Source of the DNA: Natronospirillum sp.
GTDB taxonomy: Bacteria; Pseudomonadota; Gammaproteobacteria; Pseudomonadales; Natronospirillaceae
Direction: 5' to 3'
Length of the DNA: 59,093 bases
Assembly: GCF_022565775.1 (NCBI RefSeq)
Contig: NZ_JAIUMC010000011.1
Location: 1 to 59,093, forward strand
A model generated the notes under the pieces. The model ran no database searches, was not told where the DNA came from, and saw nothing but the letters and a program-made list of their open reading frames with translations. The translations under genes were made by a program, and so were the position numbers. Below, piece by piece: positions 47,084 to 56,970 of this stretch (position 1 is the stretch's first letter; the number at the start of each line of letters is the position of its first letter).

Positions 47084-47520
47084 ACTGATGCTCCCGAATC
47101 GACTGCAAACGTCCAGCGCACTCGCAACCCGTCCAAATTTCAGTACCCACACGGATACCTTGACACCCTTCTTTTCCGGCGAAGGGTGTGGACCAGACCA
47201 AGTTCAGGCCAAGACCCGCCATCACTGTCACATGCGGCCATGTCTTAGCTTTCAGCGCTTTCCGGTTCGTCGTAGGAGCCGGTTTTTCGCTTCTGTGTGA
47301 AAAGCTTTGCTCTTGTTATTGAAGGGTTTCAGCGCCCTCTGTTCGGAGCTTTTTGCTGAAACGCCCCTTTGTTTTAATACAACCGACTATCAAATGCAAA
47401 ACAATTTGCAGCCGATTCAGTCAAAATGGAACACCGTGTGATCCTCGCCATCAAATAATACTTCAAGCATTACTGTCTCCGGATTTACACTGAGACCACA
47501 TCATCAGGGAGCCCTCAACC
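47084..47520. other. Divergent intergenic region between chemoreceptor and aminotransferase genes
   Basis: About 440 bases without a gene. It holds a perfect 9-bp hairpin, ACACCCTTC (47163-47171) with GAAGGGTGT (47181-47189), just upstream of the chemoreceptor, and an 8-bp inverted repeat GTTTCAGC (47326-47333) with GCTGAAAC (47355-47362). The right part is AT-rich and should carry the aminotransferase promoter, though no clear -35/-10 pair was found. Confidence 0.4.
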
Positions 47521-48807
47521 ATGCTCAGGGAAGACCAGCTTCGATCATTACCCCACTCCGAAACACTGCTGATCAATGAAACCTCCGAACGGCTGGCGCA
47601 ACAGCGCCCCGTGGTCAGGTTCGGCTTCGGTCAGTCGCCATTCCCGGTACCGGAAAGACTGCATGGTGCCCTCGCCCGTCATGCTCACCAGAAGGCCTAC
47701 GCGCCAGTTCAGGGCCTGCCTGAATTGCGCGCCGCTGTGGCAGCTTTTCACCGGAAAGAAGATGGCGTGGACTGGCAACCCGAGCGGGTGCTGATCGGCC
47801 CCGGCAGCAAGCTGCTGATCTATACCGTGCTCGCGGCGGTGCGGCGAGCCACAGTCATGCTGACCGGGCCAAGCTGGGTGTCCTATGAGCCCCAGGCGAT
47901 CCTGGCAGGCCACCCGGTGACCCGACTGCCCACCAGGGCTGCGGAACAATGGCGCCTGCAGCCGGACACGCTCGACGCTGCCTGCCGTGAAGCTCGACTC
48001 GAAGGGGATGACCCCTGTGTGCTGATCATCAATTCGCCGAACAACCCCTCCGGCACCAGTTATGGCGCAGCGGATCTGCAGGCTCTGGCCAGCGTTGCCC
48101 GGCGCCACAACCTCATTGTCATCAGTGATGAGATATACGGCCGCCTGCATCATACCGGCGAGCACCAGTCGTTCGCCCGCTTCTATCCGGAAGGCACGCT
48201 GGTCACCGGAGGACTGTCCAAATGGGCTGGTGCCGGTGGCTGGCGGTTGGGCATACTGCACATCCCCGAGGCTCTCGACGCCGTCCTGAAGCCCAGCCTG
48301 CTCGGCATTGCTTCCGAAACCTGGTCCTGCGTCGCCACCCCGATTCAGATGGCGGCTGTCGAAGCCTATGGCCGGCACCCGGACATAGAGGCATATGTAG
48401 ATCGACAGCGGCGGGTACTGCACACCATCGGTCAACAGTCTGCCGACCGCCTGCGTAGCTGCCATATTGCCACCGCAGAGCCCGAAGGGGGTTTCTATCT
48501 GTTTCCAGATTTTGAATATTGGCGTGCTGATCTGGCCGATCGAGGCATTGCTACTGCCGCTGAACTCTGTGATCGCCTTCTTGCAGAAGCCGGTGTCGCT
48601 CTGCTGCCTGCCAGTGCCTTTGGCATGCCGCAGGACTTTCTTGGTGCACGACTGTCCTATGTCAATTTCGATGGTTCCCTTGCGCTCGACGAAAACGCGG
48701 ACATGGATAGCGCAACAGCACCGGTGCGGCAGGGAATCCAGTTGATCGACAATTGGCTGCAGAAGAAAGTCAGACTTTCAGCTGTCTCGCACCAAATTGG
48801 CCTGTAA
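47521..48807 (+). CDS. PLP-dependent class I/II aminotransferase
   Basis: The 428-residue fold-type I aminotransferase has FGFGQSPFPVPE near the N-terminus, INSPNNPSGTSY for PLP and substrate contacts, ISDEIYGRL, and the PLP lysine in GGLSKWAGAGGWRLG. A C-terminal EGGFYLFPDF segment matches aspartate-aminotransferase-like enzymes. The amino-acid substrate cannot be assigned. AGGGAG lies before the ATG. It precedes the aapJQMP amino-acid importer on the same strand, separated by 240 bases and a separate promoter, so a link to imported amino acids is plausible only from context. Confidence 0.9.
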   Translation: MLREDQLRSLPHSETLLINETSERLAQQRPVVRFGFGQSPFPVPERLHGALARHAHQKAYAPVQGLPELRAAVAAFHRKEDGVDWQPERVLIGPGSKLLIYTVLAAVRRATVMLTGPSWVSYEPQAILAGHPVTRLPTRAAEQWRLQPDTLDAACREARLEGDDPCVLIINSPNNPSGTSYGAADLQALASVARRHNLIVISDEIYGRLHHTGEHQSFARFYPEGTLVTGGLSKWAGAGGWRLGILHIPEALDAVLKPSLLGIASETWSCVATPIQMAAVEAYGRHPDIEAYVDRQRRVLHTIGQQSADRLRSCHIATAEPEGGFYLFPDFEYWRADLADRGIATAAELCDRLLAEAGVALLPASAFGMPQDFLGARLSYVNFDGSLALDENADMDSATAPVRQGIQLIDNWLQKKVRLSAVSHQIGL

Positions 48808-48852
48808 ATATTTCTGAACGCCCAATTCTGGTTCAAAAAATGAGAAATGCAT

Positions 48853-48880
48853 TTGTCAGCAGGACAATTTCCTCTATAGT
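48853..48880 (+). promoter_or_regulatory. Sigma-70 promoter of aapJQMP
   Basis: TTGTCA at 48853-48858 and TATAGT at 48875-48880 (16-base spacer), each 5 of 6 bases to consensus. The aapJ ATG is about 170 bases downstream, giving a long leader. Confidence 0.65.
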
Positions 48881-49048
48881 CGATGAGCGCTGTTTGCTCG
48901 TAAATCGAGTGTCAGCATGGTCTGCCGGACTACCCGGCTCAGTTGGGTCATCATAACAATAACAGTTGGCCTACCAATTGCTTTACCGATGCCAGCAGAC
49001 TGTCTAAGGACTGCGCTAAGAAGACCAAAAAAGTCAATGGAGCACGAC

Positions 49049-50065
49049 ATGAAAAAACTATCAACCATCGCTGCCGGCCTTGTTGCCGCAACGGCGTTTT
49101 CCGCCTCTGTGCAGGCATCCACCCTCGACGACGTACAATCCCGTGACACGCTGCGTTGCGGTGTCAGCGACGGACTGCCCGGCTTCTCGGTAACCGACTC
49201 TGATGGCAACTGGGTTGGCCTCGACGTCGACACCTGTAAAGCAGTGGCTGCCGCCGTTCTGGGCGACGCGGAGAAAGTAGAATTCGTTTCGCTGACTGCA
49301 GTCGAGCGTTTCACCGCGCTGCAGTCCGGTGAAGTTGACATGCTGTCACGCAACACCACCTGGACGACTACCCGTGATGCGTCTCTGGGTATCAACTTCA
49401 CCGGCACCAACTACTATGATGGTCAGGGCTTCCTGGTCAGCACAGATCTGGGTGTCACCAGCGCCACTGAACTGGACGGCGCGGCAGTCTGTGTTGCCTC
49501 CGGTACGACTACCGAGCTGAACCTGGCCGACTATTTCGAAGCTCAGGGCATGGGTTTCGAGCCGGTTCTGTATGATACGTCCGATCAGACCGTGGCCGGT
49601 TTCGAAGCTGGACGTTGCGACGTTCTGACTTCTGACACCTCTCAGCTGGCTGCTCTGCGTATTCAGCTGAGCGATCCGGAAGGCGCTATGATTCTGCCTG
49701 AAATCATTTCCAAGGAGCCTCTCGGCCCAGCCGTTCGCCAAGGCGATGATCAGTGGTTCAACATTGTGAAGTGGGCACTGTTCCTGCAGGTCAATGCAGA
49801 AGAATATGGCGTCAGCAGCAGCAATGTGGATGCCATGATGGACTCTGAAGATCCCAACGTCAGCCGTATCGTCGGCACCTCTGGCGACCTGGGCTCTCTG
49901 CTGGGTCTGCCGTCTGACTGGGGTTACCAGATCATCAGCCAGGTCGGCAACTATGCTGAAATGTTCGAGCGCAACGTCGGCCCCGACACCCCGCTGGAAC
50001 TGGAGCGCGGCACCAACGCACTGTGGACTGACGGCGGCATCATGTACGCCCCGCCGGTACGCTAA
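49049..50065 (+). CDS. aapJ: General L-amino acid ABC transporter binding protein
   Basis: The 338-residue periplasmic binding protein has a signal peptide (KLSTIAAGLVAATAFSASVQA) and the AapJ/BztA opening LDDVQSRDTLRCGVSDGLPG with the longer-than-HisJ body and the ending ERGTNALWTDGGIMYAPP. It binds a broad set of L-amino acids in relatives. The frame opens at 48917, but ATG 49049 with GGAG six bases upstream gives the signal peptide. It is followed by a terminator-like hairpin and then aapQMP. Confidence 0.95.
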   Translation: MKKLSTIAAGLVAATAFSASVQASTLDDVQSRDTLRCGVSDGLPGFSVTDSDGNWVGLDVDTCKAVAAAVLGDAEKVEFVSLTAVERFTALQSGEVDMLSRNTTWTTTRDASLGINFTGTNYYDGQGFLVSTDLGVTSATELDGAAVCVASGTTTELNLADYFEAQGMGFEPVLYDTSDQTVAGFEAGRCDVLTSDTSQLAALRIQLSDPEGAMILPEIISKEPLGPAVRQGDDQWFNIVKWALFLQVNAEEYGVSSSNVDAMMDSEDPNVSRIVGTSGDLGSLLGLPSDWGYQIISQVGNYAEMFERNVGPDTPLELERGTNALWTDGGIMYAPPVR

Positions 50066-50094
50066 TCAGTCTCGATTCATGACTGACTGATAAC

Positions 50095-50131
50095 AATGCC
50101 GGAGTCTGCTGCCCTGTAGGCTCCGGCATTT
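50095..50131 (+). terminator. Hairpin between aapJ and aapQ
   Basis: AATGCCGGAG (50095-50104) pairs with CTCCGGCATT (50121-50130), then TCTC. It lies 29 bases after the aapJ stop inside the operon and would lower aapQMP expression relative to aapJ. Confidence 0.7.
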
Positions 50132-50191
50132 CTCGTTGCGCCTTGTACAAAGCGCAGCAGACAGTGTATCCAGAGAGCGATCTTCTCAATC

Positions 50192-51379
50192 ATGAAACAC
50201 AAATCCGATCTCACTCAGGGCGGCTGGCTCAACCTCAACAACCCCAGGGTGCGCAGCGTTGTTTACCAGATCCTGATTATCCTCGGGGTAGTCTGGGCTG
50301 TTGCCACCATAGCGGGCAATGTTGTTGCCAACTTGGAAGCACGCGGCATCGCAACCGGATTCCGGTTTCTCGGCGAGCGGGCTGGCTTTGGGGTATCCCA
50401 GGCGTTAATCGACTATTCCTCCAACTCAACCTATTCCCGAGTTTTTTTCGTCGGCCTGCTGAACACTCTGCTGGTATCGGCCATGGGCATTGTCGCGGCT
50501 ACCTTTCTCGGCCTTTTTGTCGGACTGGGTCGGCTGACACCCAACTGGCTGGTGCGCAAGATCTGTATGGTCTATATCGAGATATTCCGCAACGTGCCGG
50601 TGCTGCTGCAGATATTTTTCTGGTACTACGCGGTGCTGCAGACACTGCCTCGACCCAACCAGAGTATTACTCTGTTCGGTGACCTCTTCTTTATCAATGT
50701 CCGCGGCGCTTATGCGCCCAGACCGGTACTTGAAAGCGGCATTGGCATCCTGACGACCCTGCTCATACTGGCCATCATTGCCGTCATCGCTCTGACCATC
50801 TGGGCGCGTCGCCGCAAGCGCGATACCGGTGAAGAGTTTCCCGTCTTCTGGGCGTCACTAGGCATTCTGGTGGGCACCATGACGGTGGGCTATATCGCCA
50901 CCGGCCAGCCGCTGGTGTTCGATATACCCGAACTGCGCGGTTTCAGCTTTGACGGCGGCATGCGTCTGCGCCCCGAGTTGCTCGCTCTCTGGGTGGCACT
51001 GACCGTATATACCTCCACCTTTATCGCCGAGATCTTCCGGTCCGGCATTCAGTCAGTGTCACACGGTCAGTCTGAAGCGGCTCGAGCCCTGTCGCTCACC
51101 GAGCGTCAGCGCATGAAGCTGGTCGTGTTGCCCCAAGCGTTGCGGGTTATTGTGCCCCCGCTGACCAGCCAGTACCTGAATCTGACCAAGAACTCGTCGC
51201 TGGCGGTGGCGATCGGTTATCCGGACCTGGTGTCCGTCTTCCAGGGCACAGCGCTGAATCAGACGGGGCAGGCCATCGAAATTGTGGGCATGACGATGGC
51301 GGTCTACCTGATTATCAGTCTGCTGGTATCGGCCTTCATGAACTGGTTCAACAAGCGCGTTGCGCTGGTGGAGCGTTAA
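50192..51379 (+). CDS. aapQ: General L-amino acid ABC transporter permease AapQ
   Basis: The 395-residue inner membrane permease has an N-terminal segment, about eight membrane helices and a large insert that is usual for AapQ/BztB (FGDLFFINVRGAYAPRP). The coupling region EAARALSLTERQRMKLVVLP, seen here at EAARALSLTERQRM, contacts the ATPase. No clear ribosome binding site stands before the ATG. The gene is followed by aapM three bases later, so AapQ and AapM are made as a pair. Confidence 0.94.
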   Translation: MKHKSDLTQGGWLNLNNPRVRSVVYQILIILGVVWAVATIAGNVVANLEARGIATGFRFLGERAGFGVSQALIDYSSNSTYSRVFFVGLLNTLLVSAMGIVAATFLGLFVGLGRLTPNWLVRKICMVYIEIFRNVPVLLQIFFWYYAVLQTLPRPNQSITLFGDLFFINVRGAYAPRPVLESGIGILTTLLILAIIAVIALTIWARRRKRDTGEEFPVFWASLGILVGTMTVGYIATGQPLVFDIPELRGFSFDGGMRLRPELLALWVALTVYTSTFIAEIFRSGIQSVSHGQSEAARALSLTERQRMKLVVLPQALRVIVPPLTSQYLNLTKNSSLAVAIGYPDLVSVFQGTALNQTGQAIEIVGMTMAVYLIISLLVSAFMNWFNKRVALVER

Positions 51380-51381
51380 TT

Positions 51382-52476
51382 ATGGCTTTTACTCCCACAC
51401 CTGCGCGCCAGGCACCGCCCACCGAAATCGGCGTACTTGGCTGGCTGCACAAAAACCTGTTCTCGAGCATACCCAATGCCATTCTGACCCTGATAGCCGC
51501 CTACATTTCCATACAGGGGCTCTACTGGATCATCAGCTGGGCCTTTATCAATGCCGACTGGGTGGGCACCAGCCGCGACGACTGCACCAGTGATGGCGCC
51601 TGCTGGGTGTTTGTCAGCGTGCGCATCAATCAGTTTATCTACGGGTTCTATCCACCCGTGGCACGCTGGCGTCCCAACCTCACCTTTGCCTTGCTGGTCG
51701 GCTTCCTGATCTGGCTGGCCGTGCCACAAATCCCCTACAAGAAGCTGGGTGCCATTCTTTCTCTGACGGCTTTCCCTGTGGTGGCCTACTTCCTGCTGTA
51801 TGGCGGCGCGTTCGGTCTTCCGGTCGTTCCGACCAGCCGCTGGGGTGGCCTTATGCTGACCATTGTCATTGCCGTTATTGGCATAGTGCTGGCCATGCCC
51901 ATCGGCATTGCACTGGCGCTTGGCCGAAGAAGCGATATGCCGGCAGTACGACTGGTCTGCACCATCTTCATCGAGTTCTGGCGCGGCGTGCCATTGATCA
52001 CGATTCTATTCATGGCGTCCGTCATGCTGCCTCTGTTCTTCTCGGAAGGGGTATCCATAGACCGGCTGGTTCGGGCATTGATCGGCATTACGCTGTTCCA
52101 GTCCGCCTATATGGCAGAAGTAGTCCGCGGCGGCCTGCAGGCACTGGGCAAGGGGCAATATGAAGCCGCTGACGCGCTGGGACTGAGCTACTGGCAGAAG
52201 ATGAATCTGGTCGTATTGCCACAGGCGCTCAAGATCATGATCCCCGGGATCGTCAACACCACCATTTCACTGTGGAAAGACACCAGTCTGGTGGTCATTA
52301 TCGGTTTGCTGGAGGTGCTGGGCCAGGTACGCCAGGCGCTGGCAGATCCGAACTGGCTGGGCTATCCCGCAGAGGGCTATATTTTTGCAGCGCTGACCTT
52401 CTGGGTCTTCTGTTTCAGCATGTCGCGCTTCAGCCAATATCTGGAACGGCGTCTCGACACTGGCCACAGGAATTAA
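51382..52476 (+). CDS. aapM: General L-amino acid ABC transporter permease AapM
   Basis: The 364-residue partner permease has about eight membrane helices and the coupling motif [20 protein letters not shown], shown here by [29 protein letters not shown] in the periplasmic loop is typical of AapM/BztC (two Cys pairs). GGAG at the aapQ stop serves as ribosome binding site. With AapQ it forms the transmembrane channel for amino acids. Confidence 0.94.
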   Translation: MAFTPTPARQAPPTEIGVLGWLHKNLFSSIPNAILTLIAAYISIQGLYWIISWAFINADWVGTSRDDCTSDGACWVFVSVRINQFIYGFYPPVARWRPNLTFALLVGFLIWLAVPQIPYKKLGAILSLTAFPVVAYFLLYGGAFGLPVVPTSRWGGLMLTIVIAVIGIVLAMPIGIALALGRRSDMPAVRLVCTIFIEFWRGVPLITILFMASVMLPLFFSEGVSIDRLVRALIGITLFQSAYMAEVVRGGLQALGKGQYEAADALGLSYWQKMNLVVLPQALKIMIPGIVNTTISLWKDTSLVVIIGLLEVLGQVRQALADPNWLGYPAEGYIFAALTFWVFCFSMSRFSQYLERRLDTGHRN

Positions 52477-52489
52477 CGGAGTATCACTC

Positions 52490-53254
52490 ATGACAACGAA
52501 TGAAAATACGGAGTACACAGGCCCGGCCGTTGAAATCAAGGGCATGAACAAGTGGTACGGTGACTTTCACGTCCTGAAAGACATCAACCTGGAAGTGGGT
52601 CGTGGCGAACGTATCGTCATCTGCGGCCCTTCAGGCTCCGGGAAGTCGACATTGATCCGCTGCATCAATCGACTGGAAGAGCATCAGGAAGGCGACATTA
52701 TTGTCGACGGCATTCCGCTGCTGAATGACCTGAAGAAAATCCATGCCATCCGCAAGGAGGTCGGCATGGTGTTTCAGCATTTCAACCTGTTCCCGCACCT
52801 GACGGTGCTGGAGAACTGCACGCTGGCGCCAATCTGGGTAAAAAAGATGCCCAAGAAAGAGGCAGAAGCCATTGGCATGAAATACCTCGAGCGTGTGAAG
52901 ATTCCAGAGCAGGCCCAGAAGTTTCCGGGACAGCTTTCCGGGGGTCAGCAACAGCGTGTGGCCATCGCCCGCAGCCTGTGCATGAGCCCGCGCATCATGC
53001 TGTTCGATGAGCCCACCTCGGCACTGGACCCGGAGATGATCTCCGAGGTGCTCGATGTAATGGTGGAACTGGCCCGGGAAGGCAGAACCATGCTCTGCGT
53101 AACGCATGAGATGGGTTTTGCCAAAAAGGTGGCAGATCGGGTTATCTTCATGGATGGCGGCGATATCGTTGAGCAGAACGAGCCCAATGAATTCTTCAAC
53201 AACCCGCAGGAAGAACGCACCCAGCTGTTCCTCAGCCAGATCCTGGGCCACTGA
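52490..53254 (+). CDS. aapP: General L-amino acid ABC transporter ATPase AapP
   Basis: The 254-residue ATPase has Walker [13 protein letters not shown], the signature [15 protein letters not shown], Walker [14 protein letters not shown] written here as [12 protein letters not shown], and the switch His in [13 protein letters not shown] lies eight bases before the ATG. It powers the AapQM channel and ends the operon, followed by a hairpin. GlnQ-type ATPases are close relatives; the context makes AapP. Confidence 0.96.
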   Translation: MTTNENTEYTGPAVEIKGMNKWYGDFHVLKDINLEVGRGERIVICGPSGSGKSTLIRCINRLEEHQEGDIIVDGIPLLNDLKKIHAIRKEVGMVFQHFNLFPHLTVLENCTLAPIWVKKMPKKEAEAIGMKYLERVKIPEQAQKFPGQLSGGQQQRVAIARSLCMSPRIMLFDEPTSALDPEMISEVLDVMVELAREGRTMLCVTHEMGFAKKVADRVIFMDGGDIVEQNEPNEFFNNPQEERTQLFLSQILGH

Positions 53255-53269
53255 GTCCGGCGTCTCTGC

Positions 53270-53309
53270 TGTGCCCGACCACCTTGGGGTGGCCGGGCAC
53301 AGTCCTCTT
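53270..53309 (+). terminator. Terminator of aapJQMP
   Basis: TGTGCCCG-A-CCACC pairs with GGTGG-C-CGGGCACA (53270-53301, one mismatch, TTGG loop), followed by a pyrimidine-rich GTCCTCTTT. It lies between the aapP stop and the convergent chemoreceptor gene. Confidence 0.65.
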
Positions 53310-53315
53310 TAGAGT

Positions 53316-55664
53316 CTAGTCATCAACCCGCCACTTGTTGGCACTGGCGCGCAGTTCCTTTGCCATGTCCCGCAGACTGTGACAGGCCCCGGCGTTGTCC
53401 CGCGCCTTCTCCTGCAGTCGCTCTGCAGCCAGAAAGGCCGCCTCCATGCTTTCCGCCAGTTCACGTGTTGATTGGCTCTGATCATCTGACAGGGTTGTGA
53501 TTTCCCGGTTTGAAGTCGCCACTGCGTTCAGGGACTGGCTGATGCTCTCAAGCGCGTTTTGCGACGTTTCAGCAGTTTCAGTCAATTGCTGCGAGCGCTC
53601 GAACTCGGCCTGCATCTGTTGACGTGCGTTGTCGGCACGTTCGCTCAAACCTTCTATGATGCCGGCAATTTCCCGGGTTGCTTCAGTTGAACGCTGCGCC
53701 AGTTGACGCACCTCGTCAGCCACCACAGAAAACCCGCGGCCGTGATCACCCGCCCTGGCAGCTTCAATGGCCGCGTTCAGAGCCAGCAGGTTGGTCTGGT
53801 CAGCGATCTGGGTTATGACGTCCAGCACGCGCTGAATCTGCGTGAACTCGCTGGTCAGTGTTTCAACAGTATCCGTGGTCTGGCGAACGCCCTCCGCCAT
53901 CTCGTGCACACCCTCAATGACCTGCTGAATAGTCTGCCCGCTGGTAGTGACGGTTTGGCTGGCTTCGTCGCTCCGCTCGGCGGCCACATGAGCCTGCTCG
54001 CGGACACTGCCGGCACTGGAGACCATGCGTTCCAGCAATGCCTGAACCTCATGGTTGCGCTGATTTTCCTGCTCCAGCATGTTCAGCGTATCCTCAGAAC
54101 CTTCATTCAATACACTCGAGGCCTGGTCCACGGTATTGGACGCCTCTCGAATCAGGCGAACAGACTCGCCTATGCTGTCGAGCAGGCTGTTGAAAGCACT
54201 GGAAATCCGACCAATTTCATCCTTGCCCATGACCGGGCTGCGCTGACTCAGATTGTGACTGTTCTGAATCGAGGTCATGCTGTCTTCGAGCATGGCCACC
54301 GGGCGGCTCAGCGAACGAGCTACCCAGAGTGCGGCCAGGCCCGCCAGCACCAGAATGGCCAGTGTTACCAAAGCGGCAAAGCTCAGAATCTGGTTGCGCA
54401 GGTCCTGCCCCGCAGCCAAAGCCTCGCCGGCTTCCAATTCGGTTAGCAGAACCCATTCCGATCCGCCCGCGGTGAACGGCTGAAAGCTGCCCAGAACCTG
54501 CCGATTCAGAGGGTTGATATAGCGGCCAACCCCGCCCTGACCGCCCAGTGCCTGTTCAATCCCGCTGCTACTCAGCCTGACACGACCAGCGGCAGATCCA
54601 CTGACGCGCATTGCTTCTGCCTGATCTGCCGGCAGGTCCGGCAACTGACTGAGGAAACCATCCGGGTCTCGCTCAAACTCCCGCTTGCCGGTGACCAGCA
54701 ATCCGCTGGGGTCGACCAGATAGGAGTCACCCGTTTCGCCCAGGCCAAGGTCGGCTCGTGCGCCGCCATTCGACAGGACTTCATGCAGTTGCGCAGAGGA
54801 AACACGAGCCACGAAAACACCATAGAGTTCAGCCTCGTCTTCGGACAAATCGTACATGGGCATGGCCATGAAGGCGGTGAACTCGCCCAGCGCTGGTGCA
54901 TAGGCGCTGAATGGGGTCAAAACAGGGTCGTCATCGGGCCCCAATTCCAGCGCCTGCTCGAAGGCAGTGTGCAATCCGGTACCCTGCAACCAGGGGTCTT
55001 CCACATTGGCGGCAAACTCCGGCAATTTGCGGGCGCTATAGAACACGTCCCCATTCAGGTTGAGAATGTAGCTGTCGGCGAAATCATAAAAGGTCATCAA
55101 TTCCCGCACCAGCGGATGCAGGCTTCTGTGGGCAATCGTGTAGCGGGTGCGGTCCTCGACATTGGTGAGGCTCAGCTTGTCATCCCAGTCACCGGGAGAG
55201 TCCACCAGGTAATAGTACTTCAGTACGGTGTGGGGCCAGCTTCTGCTTTCCACCAGACTGTTGGCATCAAAATCCGCGCCCGGCATCTGCGCCTCCAGGG
55301 CGCTGCCGAACCCGGAGTCCCAGTAGTCACGTAGTGCTGCGCGAACCTCGGCTTCTTCATCTGACAAGGCATTCACGACAGCATTGAGTTGATACCCCCC
55401 AAACGCAGAACTCATGTTGCCCGTCGATTGCCTGACCTGGGCATTGCGCGTGAAGCCCAAAACCTGCTGTTGCAGGTTCTGCAGGTAATCCTGCAAGCGA
55501 CGCTGCTGAGCTTCACTGATCAGCTCGATGCGCAAGTCCGCCTGCTCAGACAGCAGCGCCTGCCCACTCCTGAGACTGACTGAACTGATCAGCACACTGG
55601 CTGTCACAGCCGCCAGCAATGACAGCCCCAATACCACTAATAGCAACTTCTGTTTCAGGTTCAT
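53316..55664 (-). CDS. Methyl-accepting chemotaxis protein with large periplasmic sensor domain
   Basis: The 782-residue receptor has TM1 (about 7-28), a periplasmic double-Cache-like domain of about 360 residues ([20 protein letters not shown] region is the best-kept stretch), TM2 (about 395-420), HAMP, and a signalling domain with [28 protein letters not shown]. The well-known amino-acid-binding RxWY pattern was not recognised, so the ligand is unknown. The ORF is open to 55727 from a TTG; the ATG at 55664 gives the normal MNLKQKLLL start. Convergent with the amino-acid importer operon. Confidence 0.92.
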   Translation of the reverse strand: MNLKQKLLLVVLGLSLLAAVTASVLISSVSLRSGQALLSEQADLRIELISEAQQRRLQDYLQNLQQQVLGFTRNAQVRQSTGNMSSAFGGYQLNAVVNALSDEEAEVRAALRDYWDSGFGSALEAQMPGADFDANSLVESRSWPHTVLKYYYLVDSPGDWDDKLSLTNVEDRTRYTIAHRSLHPLVRELMTFYDFADSYILNLNGDVFYSARKLPEFAANVEDPWLQGTGLHTAFEQALELGPDDDPVLTPFSAYAPALGEFTAFMAMPMYDLSEDEAELYGVFVARVSSAQLHEVLSNGGARADLGLGETGDSYLVDPSGLLVTGKREFERDPDGFLSQLPDLPADQAEAMRVSGSAAGRVRLSSSGIEQALGGQGGVGRYINPLNRQVLGSFQPFTAGGSEWVLLTELEAGEALAAGQDLRNQILSFAALVTLAILVLAGLAALWVARSLSRPVAMLEDSMTSIQNSHNLSQRSPVMGKDEIGRISSAFNSLLDSIGESVRLIREASNTVDQASSVLNEGSEDTLNMLEQENQRNHEVQALLERMVSSAGSVREQAHVAAERSDEASQTVTTSGQTIQQVIEGVHEMAEGVRQTTDTVETLTSEFTQIQRVLDVITQIADQTNLLALNAAIEAARAGDHGRGFSVVADEVRQLAQRSTEATREIAGIIEGLSERADNARQQMQAEFERSQQLTETAETSQNALESISQSLNAVATSNREITTLSDDQSQSTRELAESMEAAFLAAERLQEKARDNAGACHSLRDMAKELRASANKWRVDD

Positions 55665-55842
55665 GTCGGTACTTCGCCCCGGAGTGATCGCTTGCAGACT
55701 GTTCAAAGGCGGCGCGTCATGGCTCAACCTTCATTTGTTCCAAATTTCTATGCCAATACTGTGCCTATCGGCCGGTGGCGCTGAAACTTTGGTCCAAAGA
55801 TCCTGCAAAAAGACGGGGTTGTGTAAGCTGACATGAACGATG

Positions 55843-56814
55843 TCAGGTCGATGCTTTCCACTGGTCCAGACCCAGCAGGCGACGGCCCAGAGGTGACAGC
55901 TCGGCGCGTGGATAGCGGCTCTGTTCCCAGCCGCGCGGATCACCCGGAAAGGCATAGCCTTCTGGCGCCACACGATCACGCCAGGAACGGATGCGCCATT
56001 CCCGCACCACCTCGTTGTCCTGCTCCGCCGGCACCATGGCGATGTACTGAGCCATCCGCACCTGATCCGACCGGTTCGGTTTGATGCCGTGGGCCAGCAG
56101 GCTGTTGAAGATCAGCAGGTCACCGGCCTGCATGGGCACGAACTCGACCGGATAGCCGCCGTCGGTCCCGGGTGAAAACGGATCCCGGTCTGAAGGCTGG
56201 CGCGACCGCCAGTCTCCAAAGTGATGGAACAGCTGCGGCACACACTGAAAGCCACCCGTGTCCGGCGAAGTGTCGGACAGCGCCAGCACTCCCTGCACAT
56301 TGACCGGCAGCGGGTCCAGCTTGGTGTTGGCGTCCCAGTGGATAAAACCGTCGAAATCCCGTCCCGAGCGATTGGGCGGGTTCAGATTGGCGCGGTCTAT
56401 GGTGACCCAGAGGTCCTCCCGGTCCCAGATATCGACAAAGGCATCATACACTCGCGGTGTCTGTCGGTTGTCCCACAGCACCTGATGGTTGTAGCACTCC
56501 ACCATGCCACTGTTGTTCAGCTCCTGCATGGCATGGTCGCGCAACTGTGGGCGATACCAGCCGTCCGGGTCATCCGGCGACATCTCCTGAAACTCCCACA
56601 GCAGGCTGCGGGTTCGTTCAACCTGTTCCGGAGCAACGGCCTGACGCACCACCACATACCCGTAGCTCTGCCAGAATGCCCAGTCCGCCTCCGACAGCAC
56701 GCGCAGCGGGCGCGTCTTGCGTATGTCCGCCAGCTGCGTGCTGCAGGTATTGGAAACACTGTTGTTGCCGGGCTGGCCCTCACCAAAACCATAGCGATTC
56801 TTGACGGTTTGCAT
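55843..56814 (-). CDS. Phytanoyl-CoA dioxygenase (PhyH) family protein
   Basis: The 323-residue protein is an iron(II)/2-oxoglutarate dioxygenase: the HxD...H triad is His159, Asp161 (FIHWDANTK) and His242 (LLAHGIKPN), with Arg253 a likely 2-oxoglutarate contact. The longer N-terminus (RVLSEADWAFWQSYGYVVV) is typical for the PhyH family. Ectoine hydroxylase (EctD) is a relative, but its signature residues were not recognised, so substrate is open. The ATG at 56814 with GGA eight bases upstream is chosen over the far upstream start at 57000. It is divergent from an AraC regulator. Confidence 0.9.
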   Translation of the reverse strand: MQTVKNRYGFGEGQPGNNSVSNTCSTQLADIRKTRPLRVLSEADWAFWQSYGYVVVRQAVAPEQVERTRSLLWEFQEMSPDDPDGWYRPQLRDHAMQELNNSGMVECYNHQVLWDNRQTPRVYDAFVDIWDREDLWVTIDRANLNPPNRSGRDFDGFIHWDANTKLDPLPVNVQGVLALSDTSPDTGGFQCVPQLFHHFGDWRSRQPSDRDPFSPGTDGGYPVEFVPMQAGDLLIFNSLLAHGIKPNRSDQVRMAQYIAMVPAEQDNEVVREWRIRSWRDRVAPEGYAFPGDPRGWEQSRYPRAELSPLGRRLLGLDQWKAST

Positions 56815-56970
56815 GCCTTGTGTCCTCTTTTGTGTCAGTGCATGACCTGATGGTACTGACGGCGCGAGACGCAGGTGATGGAAACGGCTCCAATAATGAT
56901 GAATTTCGGTCAATCTGTATGAACATCCTGCGTCAATGCTATGATCACCATTCTTCTCGGGAGTCATGAA

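Noticed and set aside
55843-56814. Ectoine hydroxylase EctD
   Set aside because: The HxD...H triad fits the wider PhyH family, but EctD signature segments were not recognised and no ect genes are adjacent.
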